Below, piece by piece: positions 43,911 to 53,572 of a DNA stretch of 64,000 nucleotides. The translations under genes were made by a program, and so were the position numbers. Under the pieces are notes generated by a model. It did not search any database. It worked only from the letters and a program-made list of their open reading frames with translations, and was not told the origin of the DNA. This DNA comes from an uncultured Bacteroidia bacterium (GTDB lineage: Bacteria > Bacteroidota > Bacteroidia > Bacteroidales > UBA932). The stretch's first letter is position 1. Every line of letters begins with the position of its first letter. The DNA is taken from contig CADBAY010000006.1 of the NCBI GenBank assembly GCA_902792815.1, positions 1 through 64,000 on the forward strand. The letters are read 5' to 3'.

Positions 43911-44543
43911 TTGAACTCTAAAACCAAATGTATAATGATGCTGGCAAGCGTTTTCGCGCTTGCCAGTATTGTCGTTTCTTGTAAGAGCAAACTAGCCCAG
44001 GCCGACATGCTCGACCTGAGCGTCACACCGGTGCAGACCCTTACCGACATGTTCACCGTGCAGACCTGCAACGGCAAGGTGGAGATGCGTATAGAGGCGC
44101 CGCTGATGGAAACTTACGAGAGCGACACCGTGAAACTTGACCTTTTCCCGAAGGGCCTGTCGGTTTATTCCTACAACGACGAGGGGCTCCTTGAGAGCCT
44201 TGTTTTCTCCGACAATGCCAGTCACAAGGTCGATAAGACCCGCAAGACCGAAGACATCTGGTCGGCGTTCGGCAATGTGCTTATCCACAACGTCATCAAG
44301 CGGGAAACCATGGAAACCGACACCATCTACTGGGACCAGTACAACAAGGAAATATGGACGGACTGTTACGTCAAGATGTACTCTCCGGACGGTTTCCTGC
44401 AGGGTTACGGCATGCGTTCCGACGACCACGCGCGCAACGCCATCCTGCGCAAAACCTTCAACGGATACGGCGTCACGATACAGGATTCGACACTTGTTGT
44501 GATTGATTCTGTGAATTTTATTGGTGCTTTCCCAAAAAATTAG
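43911..44543 (+). CDS. lptC: LPS export lipoprotein LptC
   Basis: LptC passes LPS from the LptBFG transporter to the periplasmic bridge. The 210-residue protein has a lipobox (ASIVVSC, Cys about residue 24) and an LptC/OstA-like beta-jellyroll region: MFTVQTCNGKVEMRIEAPLMETYESD, FPKGLSVYSYNDEGLLESLV and VKMYSPDGFLQGYGMRSD. The lipidated form is typical of Bacteroidetes. The start is uncertain: TTG at 43911 gives basic residues before the hydrophobic core and lies 2 bases after the TPR stop, while ATG at 43935 is also possible. It is co-transcribed with the TPR gene and probably with ppiD. Confidence 0.85.
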   Translation: MNSKTKCIMMLASVFALASIVVSCKSKLAQADMLDLSVTPVQTLTDMFTVQTCNGKVEMRIEAPLMETYESDTVKLDLFPKGLSVYSYNDEGLLESLVFSDNASHKVDKTRKTEDIWSAFGNVLIHNVIKRETMETDTIYWDQYNKEIWTDCYVKMYSPDGFLQGYGMRSDDHARNAILRKTFNGYGVTIQDSTLVVIDSVNFIGAFPKN

Positions 44544-44593
44544 TAATTTCGCGGCTCATTTACACAGACATTAAAAAATAATAGAATAACACA

Positions 44594-46687
44594 ATGGCGG
44601 TTCTTCAAAAAATTCGCGTACAATTCGGCCTGGCGATTTCCATTATCATCGCCCTGGCCCTCCTCTCGTTTATTATTGATCCCAATACCCTGGGCTCTGC
44701 CCTTCAGAGTATGTCGTCCAAGTATGACGTCGGTACCATCGCAGGCAAGAGGGTGTCCTATACGGACTTCCAGGAGAATGTGGACAAATTCACAACTATT
44801 CATCAGATTGCCACCGGTTCTTCCGTCCAGAACGAGCAGACCCAGACCCAGATCCGCAATGCCGCATGGCAGGATTTCCTGGACAGGTATATGATGGCCA
44901 AGAACGTCAAGAACGCCGGCGTCCGCGTTGGCGAGGACGAAATGGTCAACCTCACCACTGGAGACAACATCTCCCCCGTGCTCGCACAGAATCCCGCTTT
45001 CCAGGATGCTGACGGTGTCTATTCACCCGACGCCCTGCGCGAGTTCGTGCAGCAGGCCGGTATGGACGACAGCGGCCGCGGCAAACTGTTCTGGAACTAT
45101 CTCCAGAACTCTGTCCTGACCCAGAAGTACTACGACAAGTACGGCGCCCTTTTGCTTAACTCCTCCGCCACTCCCAAGGTATTCCTTGACAGGGCTGTTG
45201 CAGAGGCCAACACCACCGCTACCGTTGAGTATGTGATGGTTCCCTTCAACTACAACGACAGCACCGCAGTCGTTTCCAGCGCCGAGATCAACGCTTACTA
45301 CAAGGCCCACAAGGATAACTACAAGCAGCAGGCCGGCCGCGATATCGAGTATGTGGTGTACGAGGTCACTCCTTCACAGGCCGACATCGATGCCGCCGGT
45401 GAAGATATCGACGCCCGTATGGCAGAGTTTGCCTCCACCAACAACATGAAGGCATTCCTTCTCCGCAACTCCGAGAGCGCATATTCCGAGCGCTGGTACA
45501 CCAAGGACGAGCTTGCCAGCAACTTCTCTTCCGACATTGCAGATTTCGCATTCAGCGGAGAGCAGGGCGTTTCTCCTTTGTACAAGAGCGGCAATATGTT
45601 CCGTGCGGTCAAGGTTATGGGCAGCGCCAATCTTCCCGAGTCCGTTTATGTAAAGCACATCCTGCTTCAGGGTGCCGACGCCCACGAGGTGGCCGACAGC
45701 CTCTGCAAGGTCGTGGCAAAGGGCGGCAATTTCGCAGCTCTGGCAGCCATCTATTCGGTTGACAAGGGTTCTGCCGACGGTGGCGAGCTGGGCAACATCG
45801 GCCGTTTCACACAGGCCAACTGCATCCCCGGATTCGAGAGCGTGTTCACCGCCGAGGCCAACAAGCCCTTCGTCCTGGATACCCAGTACGGTTCGCACGT
45901 CGTGGTCGTTACCGATCGCGCCAAGCCCGTGGCAATGAGGCAGATCGCAGTTCTTGAGAAGACCACTCTCCCCAGCAAGGAGACCTACAACGAGTGCTAT
46001 GCCAAGGCTCACCGCTTTGCTACTCTCGCCGCCGGTACTTATGAGGGTTACAAGAAGGCCATCGATTCTACCGGTGTGTATTCGCATCCTATGAACAATG
46101 TCACCGAGGCCACTTCCAACTACGGCGCCATCAGCCAGGCTAAGGAGATTACCCGCTGGGTATATGACAACAAGCCCGGCAAGGCTTCCAACATCATCAC
46201 GGTCAACAACAACTACTTCTTTGTGGTCGCCGTCAAGGCCGCCCGCGAAGAGGGTTACAAGTCCGTCAAGGATGTTGCTCCCGCCATCAACGATATCCTC
46301 CGCAGCGAGAAGCTCCGCGACATCACCAAGAAGGAAGTTGCAGCCAAGATCAACGGTCTGGCCACTCTCGAAGAGGTTGCCGAGGCTTGCAAGGCTTCTA
46401 CCAGCACCCGTGAGGATGTGGCATTCGGCGGTACCGGCGCTCCTTCTGTCGAGCCCGCTCTGCTCGGCGCCGCTTCCGTGGCTCCCGAGGGACAGATTTG
46501 CGGTCCTGTAGCCGGCGAGGCTTGCGTGTATGTATTCAAGGTGAGCAACCGTCAGACCGGTGCATTCTACACCGAGGAAGACGCTCAGAACACCGAGAAG
46601 CAGAAGGCCCAGTACGCCGCCCAGATGATCGTACCCGTTATGATGGAGTACGACAACGTCAAGGATAACCGCGCGCGGTTCTTCTAG
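44594..46687 (+). CDS. Membrane-anchored periplasmic peptidyl-prolyl isomerase (PpiD/SurA-like)
   Basis: This 697-residue chaperone-like protein has an N-terminal anchor (FGLAISIIIALALLSFIIDP) and a SurA_N-like region (VSYTDFQENVDKF ... DRYMMAKNVKNAGVRVGEDEM). One parvulin domain lies at about residues 345-445 (VYVKHILLQGADAHEVADSL ... SVDKGSADGGELGNIGRFTQ ... YGSHVVVV), and a second weaker PPIase-like region is C-terminal. PpiD assists folding of exported proteins near the Sec exit. A TAATTTCG stretch at 44552 resembles a -7 box with one mismatch, so it may have its own promoter. It closes the coaX cluster. Confidence 0.9.
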   Translation: MAVLQKIRVQFGLAISIIIALALLSFIIDPNTLGSALQSMSSKYDVGTIAGKRVSYTDFQENVDKFTTIHQIATGSSVQNEQTQTQIRNAAWQDFLDRYMMAKNVKNAGVRVGEDEMVNLTTGDNISPVLAQNPAFQDADGVYSPDALREFVQQAGMDDSGRGKLFWNYLQNSVLTQKYYDKYGALLLNSSATPKVFLDRAVAEANTTATVEYVMVPFNYNDSTAVVSSAEINAYYKAHKDNYKQQAGRDIEYVVYEVTPSQADIDAAGEDIDARMAEFASTNNMKAFLLRNSESAYSERWYTKDELASNFSSDIADFAFSGEQGVSPLYKSGNMFRAVKVMGSANLPESVYVKHILLQGADAHEVADSLCKVVAKGGNFAALAAIYSVDKGSADGGELGNIGRFTQANCIPGFESVFTAEANKPFVLDTQYGSHVVVVTDRAKPVAMRQIAVLEKTTLPSKETYNECYAKAHRFATLAAGTYEGYKKAIDSTGVYSHPMNNVTEATSNYGAISQAKEITRWVYDNKPGKASNIITVNNNYFFVVAVKAAREEGYKSVKDVAPAINDILRSEKLRDITKKEVAAKINGLATLEEVAEACKASTSTREDVAFGGTGAPSVEPALLGAASVAPEGQICGPVAGEACVYVFKVSNRQTGAFYTEEDAQNTEKQKAQYAAQMIVPVMMEYDNVKDNRARFF

Positions 46688-46711
46688 CCGAGGGCTATAA
46701 GAACCTTCCCC

Positions 46712-46775
46712 CGTCGCTTACGCGACTGACAGCAGCTTAGCGCTTGCATCTGTGGTATCCACAGGCGCAGGCGCT
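46712..46775. terminator. Hairpins between convergent ppiD-like and nuclease genes
   Basis: GTCGC/GCGAC (46712-46725) forms a small stem. A longer imperfect hairpin spans 46737-46775: TAGCGC pairs with GCGCTA and CTGTGG with CCACAG around a TAT loop. AT-rich sequence follows. It probably ends both convergent transcripts. It could also be another REP-like repeat. Confidence 0.55.
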
Positions 46776-46777
46776 AG

Positions 46778-47611
46778 TTATTTTAGCCAAAGCACGATAG
46801 GGTAGTGGTCGGAGACGCCGCCGTTGTAGCGGGGGCCGACGAAGGCGCGGCGGGGCTTGGTCCCTCCGAAGCTGCGGTCCCTCTCGGAGAGCAGCGGGTC
46901 GGCGAACACGCTCTCGCGCACCTTGAGCCCGCGGGCGAAATAGCCGTCGATCTTTTCCCACGCGCCATTATATTTAATGGTGCCGGGTGCGCCTTGAGAG
47001 CCCCAGACGTTGTCGTTGAAATCGCCGACCGAAACTATCCTCCCGTGCCCTGAGGCCTGCAGCGAGTCCATAACGTCCCGCATCCTCCGCTGCGCGATTG
47101 CCCTGCGCCGTTCTGAATCGCCCCCAACCTTGGAAGGATGGTGATTAACAAGTATGTCCAGAGAGTCGAACTCGGCTAGCAGGATATCACGGGTGCGCAT
47201 CACCGCTCCACCACTGTCTACAAGGTGCTTGGGCGTAGAGCGCCTGAGCTTCAAAACTGAACGGCGGTACAGCAGGGCGCAGTCGATACCGCGCCGGTCG
47301 GGCGACTCGTAATGTACGATGGCATAGTCGAGCTTGCGGAGGGGAGTGCTGCCCAGCAGGCGTTCCAGCACAAAGCGGTCTCCTACCTCTGTGAGGGCCA
47401 CGGCATCGGGCAGGCGCCCGAAGCGCTCGGCTATCAGCAGCAGCGTCTTGCTCACGGCATTGCATTTGTTGTAGAACCGGCCGGCGGTGTAGCGTCCGGT
47501 GGTGTCGGTTCGATAGTCAAGGAAGTTCTCTACGTTCCAGCTTACCAGCAGCAGGCTGTCGGGGGGAGCGGCGCACATGGCCAGGAACAGAAAAGACAGA
47601 AGCGTTTTCAT
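46778..47611 (-). CDS. Exported endonuclease/exonuclease/phosphatase family protein
   Basis: This 277-residue protein has a signal peptide (MKTLLSFLFLAMCAAPPDS) followed by an EEP fold: LLVSWNVENFLDYRTD (metal-binding Asn and Glu), VALTEVGDRFVLERLL (catalytic Glu region), DILVNHHPSKVGGD, VSVGDFNDN (GDFN motif) and GVSDHYPIVLWL (terminal SDH). All catalytic motifs are present. The substrate could be DNA, RNA or a phosphoester. It is one of only two minus-strand genes in the right half of the window. The ATG at 47611 is preferred over the upstream 47635 for the signal-peptide opening. Confidence 0.88.
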   Translation of the reverse strand: MKTLLSFLFLAMCAAPPDSLLLVSWNVENFLDYRTDTTGRYTAGRFYNKCNAVSKTLLLIAERFGRLPDAVALTEVGDRFVLERLLGSTPLRKLDYAIVHYESPDRRGIDCALLYRRSVLKLRRSTPKHLVDSGGAVMRTRDILLAEFDSLDILVNHHPSKVGGDSERRRAIAQRRMRDVMDSLQASGHGRIVSVGDFNDNVWGSQGAPGTIKYNGAWEKIDGYFARGLKVRESVFADPLLSERDRSFGGTKPRRAFVGPRYNGGVSDHYPIVLWLK

Positions 47612-47672
47612 AGCAGGTTTATTTTTGTTCCGCAAAATAGGACTTTCCTATGACAATTCAAACGAAGTTTTA

Positions 47673-47680
47673 TATCTTTG
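47673..47680 (+). promoter_or_regulatory. Predicted -7 box of the DUF5106-thyA-dfrA operon, near-leaderless
   Basis: TATCTTTG ends 6 bases before the ATG at 47687. The transcript should begin at or close to the start codon. Confidence 0.6.
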
Positions 47681-47686
47681 TGTGAT

Positions 47687-48757
47687 ATGAGAAGAAGATT
47701 GTCTTACTTCATTGCCGCAATGCTCTGCCTGGGCCTCGCCGCCTGCAACGGCCCGCAGAAAAGCGGCCCCGGGGCCAAGGACAGCGGGGAGCAGGTCCCT
47801 TCCGAAATACCATCCTCAGACGAGCCGGCGGGTGAAGCGCCCTCCGGCGCGGAGGCACCGTCCTCCATATTCCCTACCGTTACAGTGCCGAGCGTTTTCG
47901 GCGACGACGAGCAGTTGCGTACCGACTATGTGCTTGAGCACTACTGGGATTCGTTCCTCGGCAGAGAAGGCGCCACAACGCCCAATGCCATTCTGGGCAT
48001 CAGTGACGGGAGCGTCGAGCAGGCCCTGGCCAATTATATCCAGATACTTTCCAACATTAAGGCCACCTCTACGCCCGACGACCTCAAGCCTCTAAAGAAG
48101 GCCCAGAAGAGCGTGCAGAAGTTCTTCGACAAGATTGAAGCAAAACAGCAGGCGGACACGTCGGCACATACCTACCTGCGCCTTACCGAAATGGTGTCCC
48201 GTTATTTGTACGACCCCAATTCCCCGCTGCGCGACGAGGATCTTTACCTTCCCTTCGTGGAGGCAATGTCCAAGTGCAGCCTCACACGCGAGGACATGAG
48301 GAACGCATACAACTACGAGCTGAAGATGTGCAAGACCAACCCTTACGGCTCCAAAGTACCCGACATCCGCTACAAAGACGTTAACGGGCACAAGGGCACG
48401 TTGTACGCCGTCAAGGCCGACTATACCATGCTCTTCTTCAGCAACCCCGGCTGCGAGTCCTGCAAAGGCATAATAAAGGACGTAATGTCAAGGGGGAATA
48501 TTGAGTGGCTGATCTCCGACAAGAAACTCTCCATCGTGAACATTTACATCGACGAGGAAGTGTCCAAGTGGCGAGAATACTCGCCCAACTATCCGTCGTG
48601 CTGGATCAACGGATACGACTACACCTTCTCGCTGCGCGACAGCGGCGCCTTCGACATAAGGGCCATCCCGTCGCTGTATCTGCTCGATTCATCCAAACGC
48701 GTCATCATGAAAGACGCCCCCACCGAAAAGGTTCTTGCATTCATAGATACTTTATGA
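47687..48757 (+). CDS. Lipoprotein with DUF5106-like domain and thioredoxin-like fold
   Basis: This 356-residue lipoprotein has the signal [20 protein letters not shown] (lipobox LAAC) followed by a Pro/Ser/Glu-rich linker. The middle helical region ([31 protein letters not shown]) fits the DUF5106 family. The C-terminal half is thioredoxin-like, with [21 protein letters not shown] (CxxC) and [22 protein letters not shown] (cis-Pro region). Such proteins are thought to be envelope thiol oxidoreductases. The stop overlaps the thyA start (ATGA), so it is the first gene of a nucleotide-metabolism operon to which it has no obvious link. Confidence 0.83.
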   Translation: MRRRLSYFIAAMLCLGLAACNGPQKSGPGAKDSGEQVPSEIPSSDEPAGEAPSGAEAPSSIFPTVTVPSVFGDDEQLRTDYVLEHYWDSFLGREGATTPNAILGISDGSVEQALANYIQILSNIKATSTPDDLKPLKKAQKSVQKFFDKIEAKQQADTSAHTYLRLTEMVSRYLYDPNSPLRDEDLYLPFVEAMSKCSLTREDMRNAYNYELKMCKTNPYGSKVPDIRYKDVNGHKGTLYAVKADYTMLFFSNPGCESCKGIIKDVMSRGNIEWLISDKKLSIVNIYIDEEVSKWREYSPNYPSCWINGYDYTFSLRDSGAFDIRAIPSLYLLDSSKRVIMKDAPTEKVLAFIDTL

Positions 48758-49548
48758 AACAATATCTCGATTTACTTCGGCACATCCGCGAGCACGGCGT
48801 CATCAAGAGCGACCGCACCGGCGTAGGCACCCAGAGCGTATTCGGCTACCAGATGCGCTTCGACCTCAGCGAAGGCTTTCCCCTGCTGACCACCAAGAAA
48901 GTGCATCTCCGTTCCATTATCCACGAGCTCCTGTGGTTCATTGCGGGGGATACCAACATCAAGTACCTGCACGACAACCGTGTGAGCATCTGGGACGAAT
49001 GGGCCGACGAGAACGGCGACCTGGGCCCCGTGTACGGCCATCAGTGGCGCAGCTGGGAGGCCCCCGGCGGACGCAGCATCGACCAGCTCTCGCAGGTTAT
49101 CGACCTCATCAAGAACCATCCCGACTCGCGCCGCATGCTGGTGTGCGCCTGGAATCCCGCCGATATCGACAAGATGGCCCTGCCTCCTTGCCACTGCCTG
49201 TTCCAGTTCTACGTTGCGGAAGGCCGCTTGAGCTGCCAGCTGTATCAGCGCAGCGCCGACACCTTCCTCGGCGTGCCGTTCAATATCGCATCGTACGCGC
49301 TCCTGACCATGATGCTCGCCCAGGTTTGCGGCTTGCAGCCCGGCGAGTTCATCCACACCACCGGCGATACCCACATCTACCTCAATCACTTCGACCAGGT
49401 TGCCGAGCAGCTCTCGCGCGAGCCCCGGCCGCTGCCCGTAATGAAGCTTAATCCGGAGGTCAAGAGCCTCTTTGATTTCCGCTACGAAGACTTTACCCTC
49501 GAAGGCTACGACCCTTGGCCCGCAATCAAGGCACCGGTGGCCGTATGA
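48754..49548 (+). CDS. thyA: Thymidylate synthase
   Basis: ThyA methylates dUMP to dTMP with methylene-THF, producing dihydrofolate. The 264-residue protein matches the E. coli enzyme in length. It has the N-terminal [50 protein letters not shown], the catalytic cysteine in [33 protein letters not shown] and [14 protein letters not shown]. The ATG at 48754 overlaps the previous stop (ATGA). dfrA follows, the usual pairing because it recycles the dihydrofolate. Confidence 0.97.
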   Translation: MKQYLDLLRHIREHGVIKSDRTGVGTQSVFGYQMRFDLSEGFPLLTTKKVHLRSIIHELLWFIAGDTNIKYLHDNRVSIWDEWADENGDLGPVYGHQWRSWEAPGGRSIDQLSQVIDLIKNHPDSRRMLVCAWNPADIDKMALPPCHCLFQFYVAEGRLSCQLYQRSADTFLGVPFNIASYALLTMMLAQVCGLQPGEFIHTTGDTHIYLNHFDQVAEQLSREPRPLPVMKLNPEVKSLFDFRYEDFTLEGYDPWPAIKAPVAV

Positions 49549-49580
49549 GGCACAGTTACACCATAAAACATCCATCAGCA

Positions 49581-50072
49581 ATGCTCAAGTGTCTTATTGT
49601 CGCAATAGCCGATAACAACGGAATAGGCGTTAAAGGCGACCTTCCCTGGCATATTCCCGAAGATTTGAAATATTTCAAGTCGGTAACTCACGGATACCCG
49701 GTAATAATGGGCCGTACCACTTATTTTTCGCTGCCTTTCCGCCCGCTCAAGGGCCGCAAGAACATAGTGCTTAACCTGGGCGGCGAACCTATCCCCGAGG
49801 TGTGCTGCGTTTATTCCTTCGAAGAGGCCTACAAGGAGGCTGAGGCCACAGGCATGGACAAATGCTTCGTGATGGGCGGGGCCTCGGTGTACCGCGCCGC
49901 GCTGCCAGATATGGACCGCCTCTACATAACCCACGTGCATACCGTGGTTGAGGGCGCCGACGTGTTCTTCCCCGAGATCGATCCGGCCGTCTGGCACCGC
50001 GTAAGCACCTCCGAAACCCATACCGATCCCGAGACCGGATACACATTTGAATTCGTTGTGTACGAAAAGTAA
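49581..50072 (+). CDS. folA: Dihydrofolate reductase
   Basis: This enzyme reduces dihydrofolate to tetrahydrofolate with NADPH. The 163-residue protein has IVAIADNNGIGVKGDLPWHIPEDLKYFKSVT (substrate pocket with Trp and acidic Glu), PVIMGRTTYFSLPFRPLKGRKNIVL (NADPH motif), CFVMGGASVYRAAL and MDRLYITHVHTVVEGADVFFPEID. The family start MLKCLIVA is at 49581. An alternative ATG at 49545 overlaps the thyA stop as ATGA and would add 12 residues, so translational coupling through that start is possible. It sits in a thyA operon. Confidence 0.96.
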   Translation: MLKCLIVAIADNNGIGVKGDLPWHIPEDLKYFKSVTHGYPVIMGRTTYFSLPFRPLKGRKNIVLNLGGEPIPEVCCVYSFEEAYKEAEATGMDKCFVMGGASVYRAALPDMDRLYITHVHTVVEGADVFFPEIDPAVWHRVSTSETHTDPETGYTFEFVVYEK

Positions 50073-50083
50073 ATAAAAAATCT

Positions 50084-50091
50084 TATCTTTG
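50084..50091 (+). promoter_or_regulatory. Predicted -7 box of the symporter gene
   Basis: TATCTTTG; the ATG is at 50112, so the leader is about 15 bases. Confidence 0.55.
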
Positions 50092-50111
50092 GAAGGTAAT
50101 TAGTTAGTTAG

Positions 50112-51452
50112 ATGGTACCTTCCAAACGGGAGCAATTCGGGAGCTCTCTCACTTTCATAATGGCTATGGCCGGCTCGGCGATCGGGCTCGGCAATATCTG
50201 GCGTTTCCCTTACATGGTAGGGGAGCATGGCGGCGGCGCTTTCATCATCGCATATATAATTTGCAGCGTCTTTATTGCTTTGCCTTGTTTTTTGTGCGAG
50301 TCGCTCATCGGAAGGCGTGCGCGCAGCGGTGTGTACGGGGCATTTAAAAAACTGGCTCCCGGAAGCAAGTGGACGTGGGTCGGGGTAATGTGCATCGTGG
50401 CCAGCTTCGTCATTATTTCGTATTATTGCGTAGTCGGCGGATGGTCGCTGGATTTCTTGCTCCGTTCGCTCTGCGGCGGGCTCGCGCCGGGGCGGCCCGA
50501 TGAGGCGGTCGGGGTATTTTCCCGTATGGCCGCTTCGCCGCCGGAGTCGATACTTGCTTTTATCGGCTTCTTCTTTATTACCGCTTTTATAGTGCTGGGA
50601 GGCATTAAAAAGGGCATTGAGAAATTCACCAAGATTACCATCCCTATTTTGTTCTTCCTGATGCTGGCCATCGTGGTGTATTCGCTCTCGCTGCCCGGAG
50701 CATCGGCCGGAGTTGAATACATAGTCCGTCCCGATTTCTCCAAACTGGATGCATCCGGATGGGCCTGTGCCCTGGGGCAGGCGTTCTTTTCCATGTCGCT
50801 CGGAGTGGGAACGGTGCTCATTTATTCTTCTTTCATGAAGAAGGGAGACAATATCGTTAAGTCCGGCTTCTGGACATCGGTGTCGGACACCGTGTTTGCA
50901 ATCATTGCCGCTTTTGCCATAATGCCGGCCGTATTTGCCGCCGGACTTGAGCCCGGGGTCGGTCCTGCACTGGTGTACGAGACGCTTCCGTACATCTTTG
51001 CCAGTATGGGTGTGGAGACGCCGGTGTTGAGCGGAGCGGTGACGATAGTGTTCTTCCTGGCAATTCTTATGGCGGCTCTTACCTCGTCCATTTCGATGTT
51101 CGACGTGTGTGTGGAGCATGCTGTGGAGCAATTTCATTGCAAGCGGTGGAAGGCTGTGCTGCTGTTTTTGATTCCGGGGATTGCGCTCGGGGTGCCTTGT
51201 GCCTTGTCGTTCGGCTGCCTGAGCGGGGCCAAGTTGTTCAGCTTTTCGATATTCGATTTCTGCGACTTCCTGTGCTCAAATATCCTTATGACTCTCGGCG
51301 CTCTGGCATTCACCCTGTTTGTGGGCTGGCGCATGAAGAAGGCAGATGTGCAGGAGGAGCTTCAGGGACCGTTCTTCAAGATATTTTATTTTATGATCCG
51401 CTGGATTGTTCCTCCGGTAATCATGGTCATCTTTATCAGCAATCTGCTGTAA
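50112..51452 (+). CDS. Sodium-dependent transporter of the neurotransmitter:sodium symporter (NSS) family
   Basis: This 446-residue inner-membrane protein has about eleven helices. The first helix carries the NSS signature MAGSAIGLGNIWRFPYMVGEHGGGAF, which holds the Na+ and substrate sites in LeuT-like transporters. Later segments include SYYCVVGGWSLDFL (TM3), GQAFFSMSLGVGTVLIYSSF (TM6, unwound substrate region) and ALTSSISMFDVCVEHAVEQF (TM8). Bacterial members import amino acids or similar compounds; the substrate is not clear here. It has its own promoter and faces a YraN gene 4 bases past its stop. Confidence 0.92.
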   Translation: MVPSKREQFGSSLTFIMAMAGSAIGLGNIWRFPYMVGEHGGGAFIIAYIICSVFIALPCFLCESLIGRRARSGVYGAFKKLAPGSKWTWVGVMCIVASFVIISYYCVVGGWSLDFLLRSLCGGLAPGRPDEAVGVFSRMAASPPESILAFIGFFFITAFIVLGGIKKGIEKFTKITIPILFFLMLAIVVYSLSLPGASAGVEYIVRPDFSKLDASGWACALGQAFFSMSLGVGTVLIYSSFMKKGDNIVKSGFWTSVSDTVFAIIAAFAIMPAVFAAGLEPGVGPALVYETLPYIFASMGVETPVLSGAVTIVFFLAILMAALTSSISMFDVCVEHAVEQFHCKRWKAVLLFLIPGIALGVPCALSFGCLSGAKLFSFSIFDFCDFLCSNILMTLGALAFTLFVGWRMKKADVQEELQGPFFKIFYFMIRWIVPPVIMVIFISNLL

Positions 51453-51456
51453 TCCC

Positions 51457-51840
51457 TCAGAAATACATAGGTATAAAGGCCTGGGGGAAGTATTGGATTC
51501 GGGGCTCGGGCTCTTCAAATACCACCGTAAGTACGTCAAACTGCACCTCCACGTCGGCGGGAAGGGTGCCGCGCAGGGGGCCGTTCATAAATGCGCCCGC
51601 GGCCCTGACCATGCGCTGGCGCTTGAGGTGATCGACTTTGCTTTCAGGAGCCACCGGAGTATCTCCGCTGCGGGTTTTTACTTCCACTATATGGATGGTA
51701 CGCTCCCGTATCGTAATGATATCAAGTTCCAGATGAGAGGCTCTCCAGTTGCGCCGCAGAATGCGGTGACCCTGCCCTACGAGCCAGTTGCAGGCTTCTT
51801 CTTCGCCCCGGGAGCCGACGAGTTGCTTTTTGGTTTTCAT
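51457..51840 (-). CDS. YraN family (UPF0102) nuclease-like protein
   Basis: This 127-residue protein has QLVGSRGEEEACNWLVGQGHRILRRNWR at its N-terminus, ELDIITIRERTIHIVEVKTRSG (the E-L-D...E-VK Holliday-junction-resolvase-like core) and KRQRMVRAAGAF. UPF0102 members are often next to rnhB or ribosome genes and are thought to be nucleases, with unproven function. The ATG at 51840 is preferred. It is convergent with the symporter and divergent from the YeiH-like gene. Confidence 0.88.
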   Translation of the reverse strand: MKTKKQLVGSRGEEEACNWLVGQGHRILRRNWRASHLELDIITIRERTIHIVEVKTRSGDTPVAPESKVDHLKRQRMVRAAGAFMNGPLRGTLPADVEVQFDVLTVVFEEPEPRIQYFPQAFIPMYF

Positions 51841-51883
51841 AATTGTGCATTTAAGTTGTCGGGGCAAAGATGCAAATATTTTG

Positions 51884-51891
51884 TATATTTG
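51884..51891 (+). promoter_or_regulatory. Predicted -7 box of the YeiH-like gene
   Basis: TATATTTG, with a leader of about 20 bases to the ATG at 51917. Confidence 0.55.
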
Positions 51892-51916
51892 GACTCAATA
51901 TTTTAAACTATTTGAT

Positions 51917-53266
51917 ATGTCCAAGAATTCTTCAAAACTCTTGCATACCGAAGATTGGCTTGCGGTGTGGATTGGATTTATTATTATCGCGGTAGCCCTT
52001 GTGGCCGTGCTAACCGGCAGTTTCGATTTTGCCGCCCTTAAATTCAAGACCTGGACCTGGGGCGAGACCGTTAACGGTGCCGCTGCGGCAAAGATAGTTC
52101 CGCTGGGTCAGCAGCTCGCATCGGGCGCGTTCTGGCTCAAAATGCTCCTTACCGCCGTGGTGCTCGGGGTGCTCTTTACCGTGGGGGCCAAACTTACCGG
52201 AGGAAAGGTTTCAAAGTTCATCCCGGCGTTCATCGGGGTATTCCTCCTGTCGGTGGTGGTACGTCTTATAAGTGCCGAATTCACTCTCAACCGTTATCTG
52301 GAGTGGGCCTTCTGGGCACTGATTGTGGGCATGCTGATTTCCAATACCATAGGCACTCCCGGCTGGCTTAAGCCTGCGGTGCGTACGGAATTCTATATCA
52401 AGACGGGACTTGTGATAATGGGTTTCTCGGTGTTGTTCTCCAACATTGCCAAGTTCGGTCTGTACGGCCTTGGAATCGCCTGGGTGGTTACCCCTATAGT
52501 GATTTTGTTCATGTGGTGGTTCGGCACCAAGGTGCTTAAGATCGACAATAAGCCGCTCATCATCACCATGGCTTCGGCCACGAGCGTTTGCGGTACATCG
52601 GCCGCCATCGCCTCCGGAGCCGCATCGGGCTGCAAGAAGGACGACCTTACCATGACCATCTCCATCTCCATCATATTTACCGTGCTGATGATGGTGCTTG
52701 AGCCCGTGATAATCAAGGCTTGCGGCATGTCCCCCATCATGGGCGGCGCGCTCATAGGCGGTACGGTTGACAGCACCGGCGCCGTAGCCGTGGCGGGTTC
52801 CGTGCTGGGCGGCGAGGCCGAGAAGGCGGCCGTGCTGGTGAAGATGATCCAGAATATCCTTATCGGCTTTATCGCTTTCTTCGTGGCGCTGTTCTTTGCT
52901 ACTCGCGTGGACAAGAAAAATGGTCAGAAAGTGGGCGCGGGCGAGATCTGGACCCGTTTCCCCAAGTTCATCATAGGCTTCTTCGTGGCTTCGCTGGTGG
53001 CGTCGTTCATCGTTCTGCCTCTTGCCGGCGCCGACCAGGTGAAGGCTGTCAACGGGGTGCTTGACCAGTACAAGAACTGGTGCTTCGTGCTGGCATTCGT
53101 AAGTATTGGCCTGGATACCAATTTCCGCGATATCGCCCGTCAGATGAAGGGCGGCAAGCCGCTGTGGCTCTATATAGTCGGGCAGACTTTCAATATCGTC
53201 CTGACCTTCGCCATGGTGTGGTTCCTGCTCTCCGGGGCCGTGTTCCCTATCCCCGCGCTTGACTAA
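51917..53266 (+). CDS. Putative sulfate exporter family (YeiH/UPF0324) membrane protein
   Basis: This 449-residue multi-pass membrane protein contains segments of the YeiH/Cons_hypoth698 family: LISNTIGTPGWLKPAVRTEFYIKTGLVIMGFSVLFS, SATSVCGTSAAIASGAA near residue 218, a GTVDSTGAVAVAG motif, and FVLAFVSIGLDTNFRDIARQM. The family is annotated as putative anion (sulfate) exporters, but direct evidence is scarce. The first ATG in the longer frame (51788) is rejected because it overlaps the divergent YraN gene; 51917 follows the -7 box. The next gene overlaps its stop by one base (TAATG). Confidence 0.88.
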   Translation: MSKNSSKLLHTEDWLAVWIGFIIIAVALVAVLTGSFDFAALKFKTWTWGETVNGAAAAKIVPLGQQLASGAFWLKMLLTAVVLGVLFTVGAKLTGGKVSKFIPAFIGVFLLSVVVRLISAEFTLNRYLEWAFWALIVGMLISNTIGTPGWLKPAVRTEFYIKTGLVIMGFSVLFSNIAKFGLYGLGIAWVVTPIVILFMWWFGTKVLKIDNKPLIITMASATSVCGTSAAIASGAASGCKKDDLTMTISISIIFTVLMMVLEPVIIKACGMSPIMGGALIGGTVDSTGAVAVAGSVLGGEAEKAAVLVKMIQNILIGFIAFFVALFFATRVDKKNGQKVGAGEIWTRFPKFIIGFFVASLVASFIVLPLAGADQVKAVNGVLDQYKNWCFVLAFVSIGLDTNFRDIARQMKGGKPLWLYIVGQTFNIVLTFAMVWFLLSGAVFPIPALD

Positions 53267-53550
53267 TGGATGTTAAATCGCCTCGTAAGCTGTCGGCGGG
53301 GAGCGTTGCGGCTCTGGTGGTTGGGACGGTAGTGCTGGGCGCGGCCGTGTATATAATGGTCCACGGCCTCGGCCTCAACCCCGACCTTGACTTCGGCGCC
53401 GGCGCCTATTACTACGCCGACATTCCCGACTACCAGAACACCCTTAACTGGGATACATTCACCGCCCGCCTGCCCTTCTGGGTGTACGTCCTGCTGTTCC
53501 TCGGCTGGGGCGCCCTCATGTGGCGCCTGTGTAAGCGGCTGGATAGATAA
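53266..53550 (+). CDS. Small two-helix membrane protein of unknown function
   Basis: This 94-residue protein has two hydrophobic segments (VAALVVGTVVLGAAVYIMV and FWVYVLLFLGWGALMWRLC). They surround a short acidic/aromatic loop (LNPDLDFGAGAYYYADIPDYQ). The ends are basic (KSPRK, KRLDR). I do not recognise it. It overlaps the YeiH-like stop by one base, so it may be a small partner or stabiliser of that transporter. A terminator follows. Confidence 0.72.
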   Translation: MDVKSPRKLSAGSVAALVVGTVVLGAAVYIMVHGLGLNPDLDFGAGAYYYADIPDYQNTLNWDTFTARLPFWVYVLLFLGWGALMWRLCKRLDR

Positions 53551-53572
53551 GAATCGTAAAATATTTTTAAAG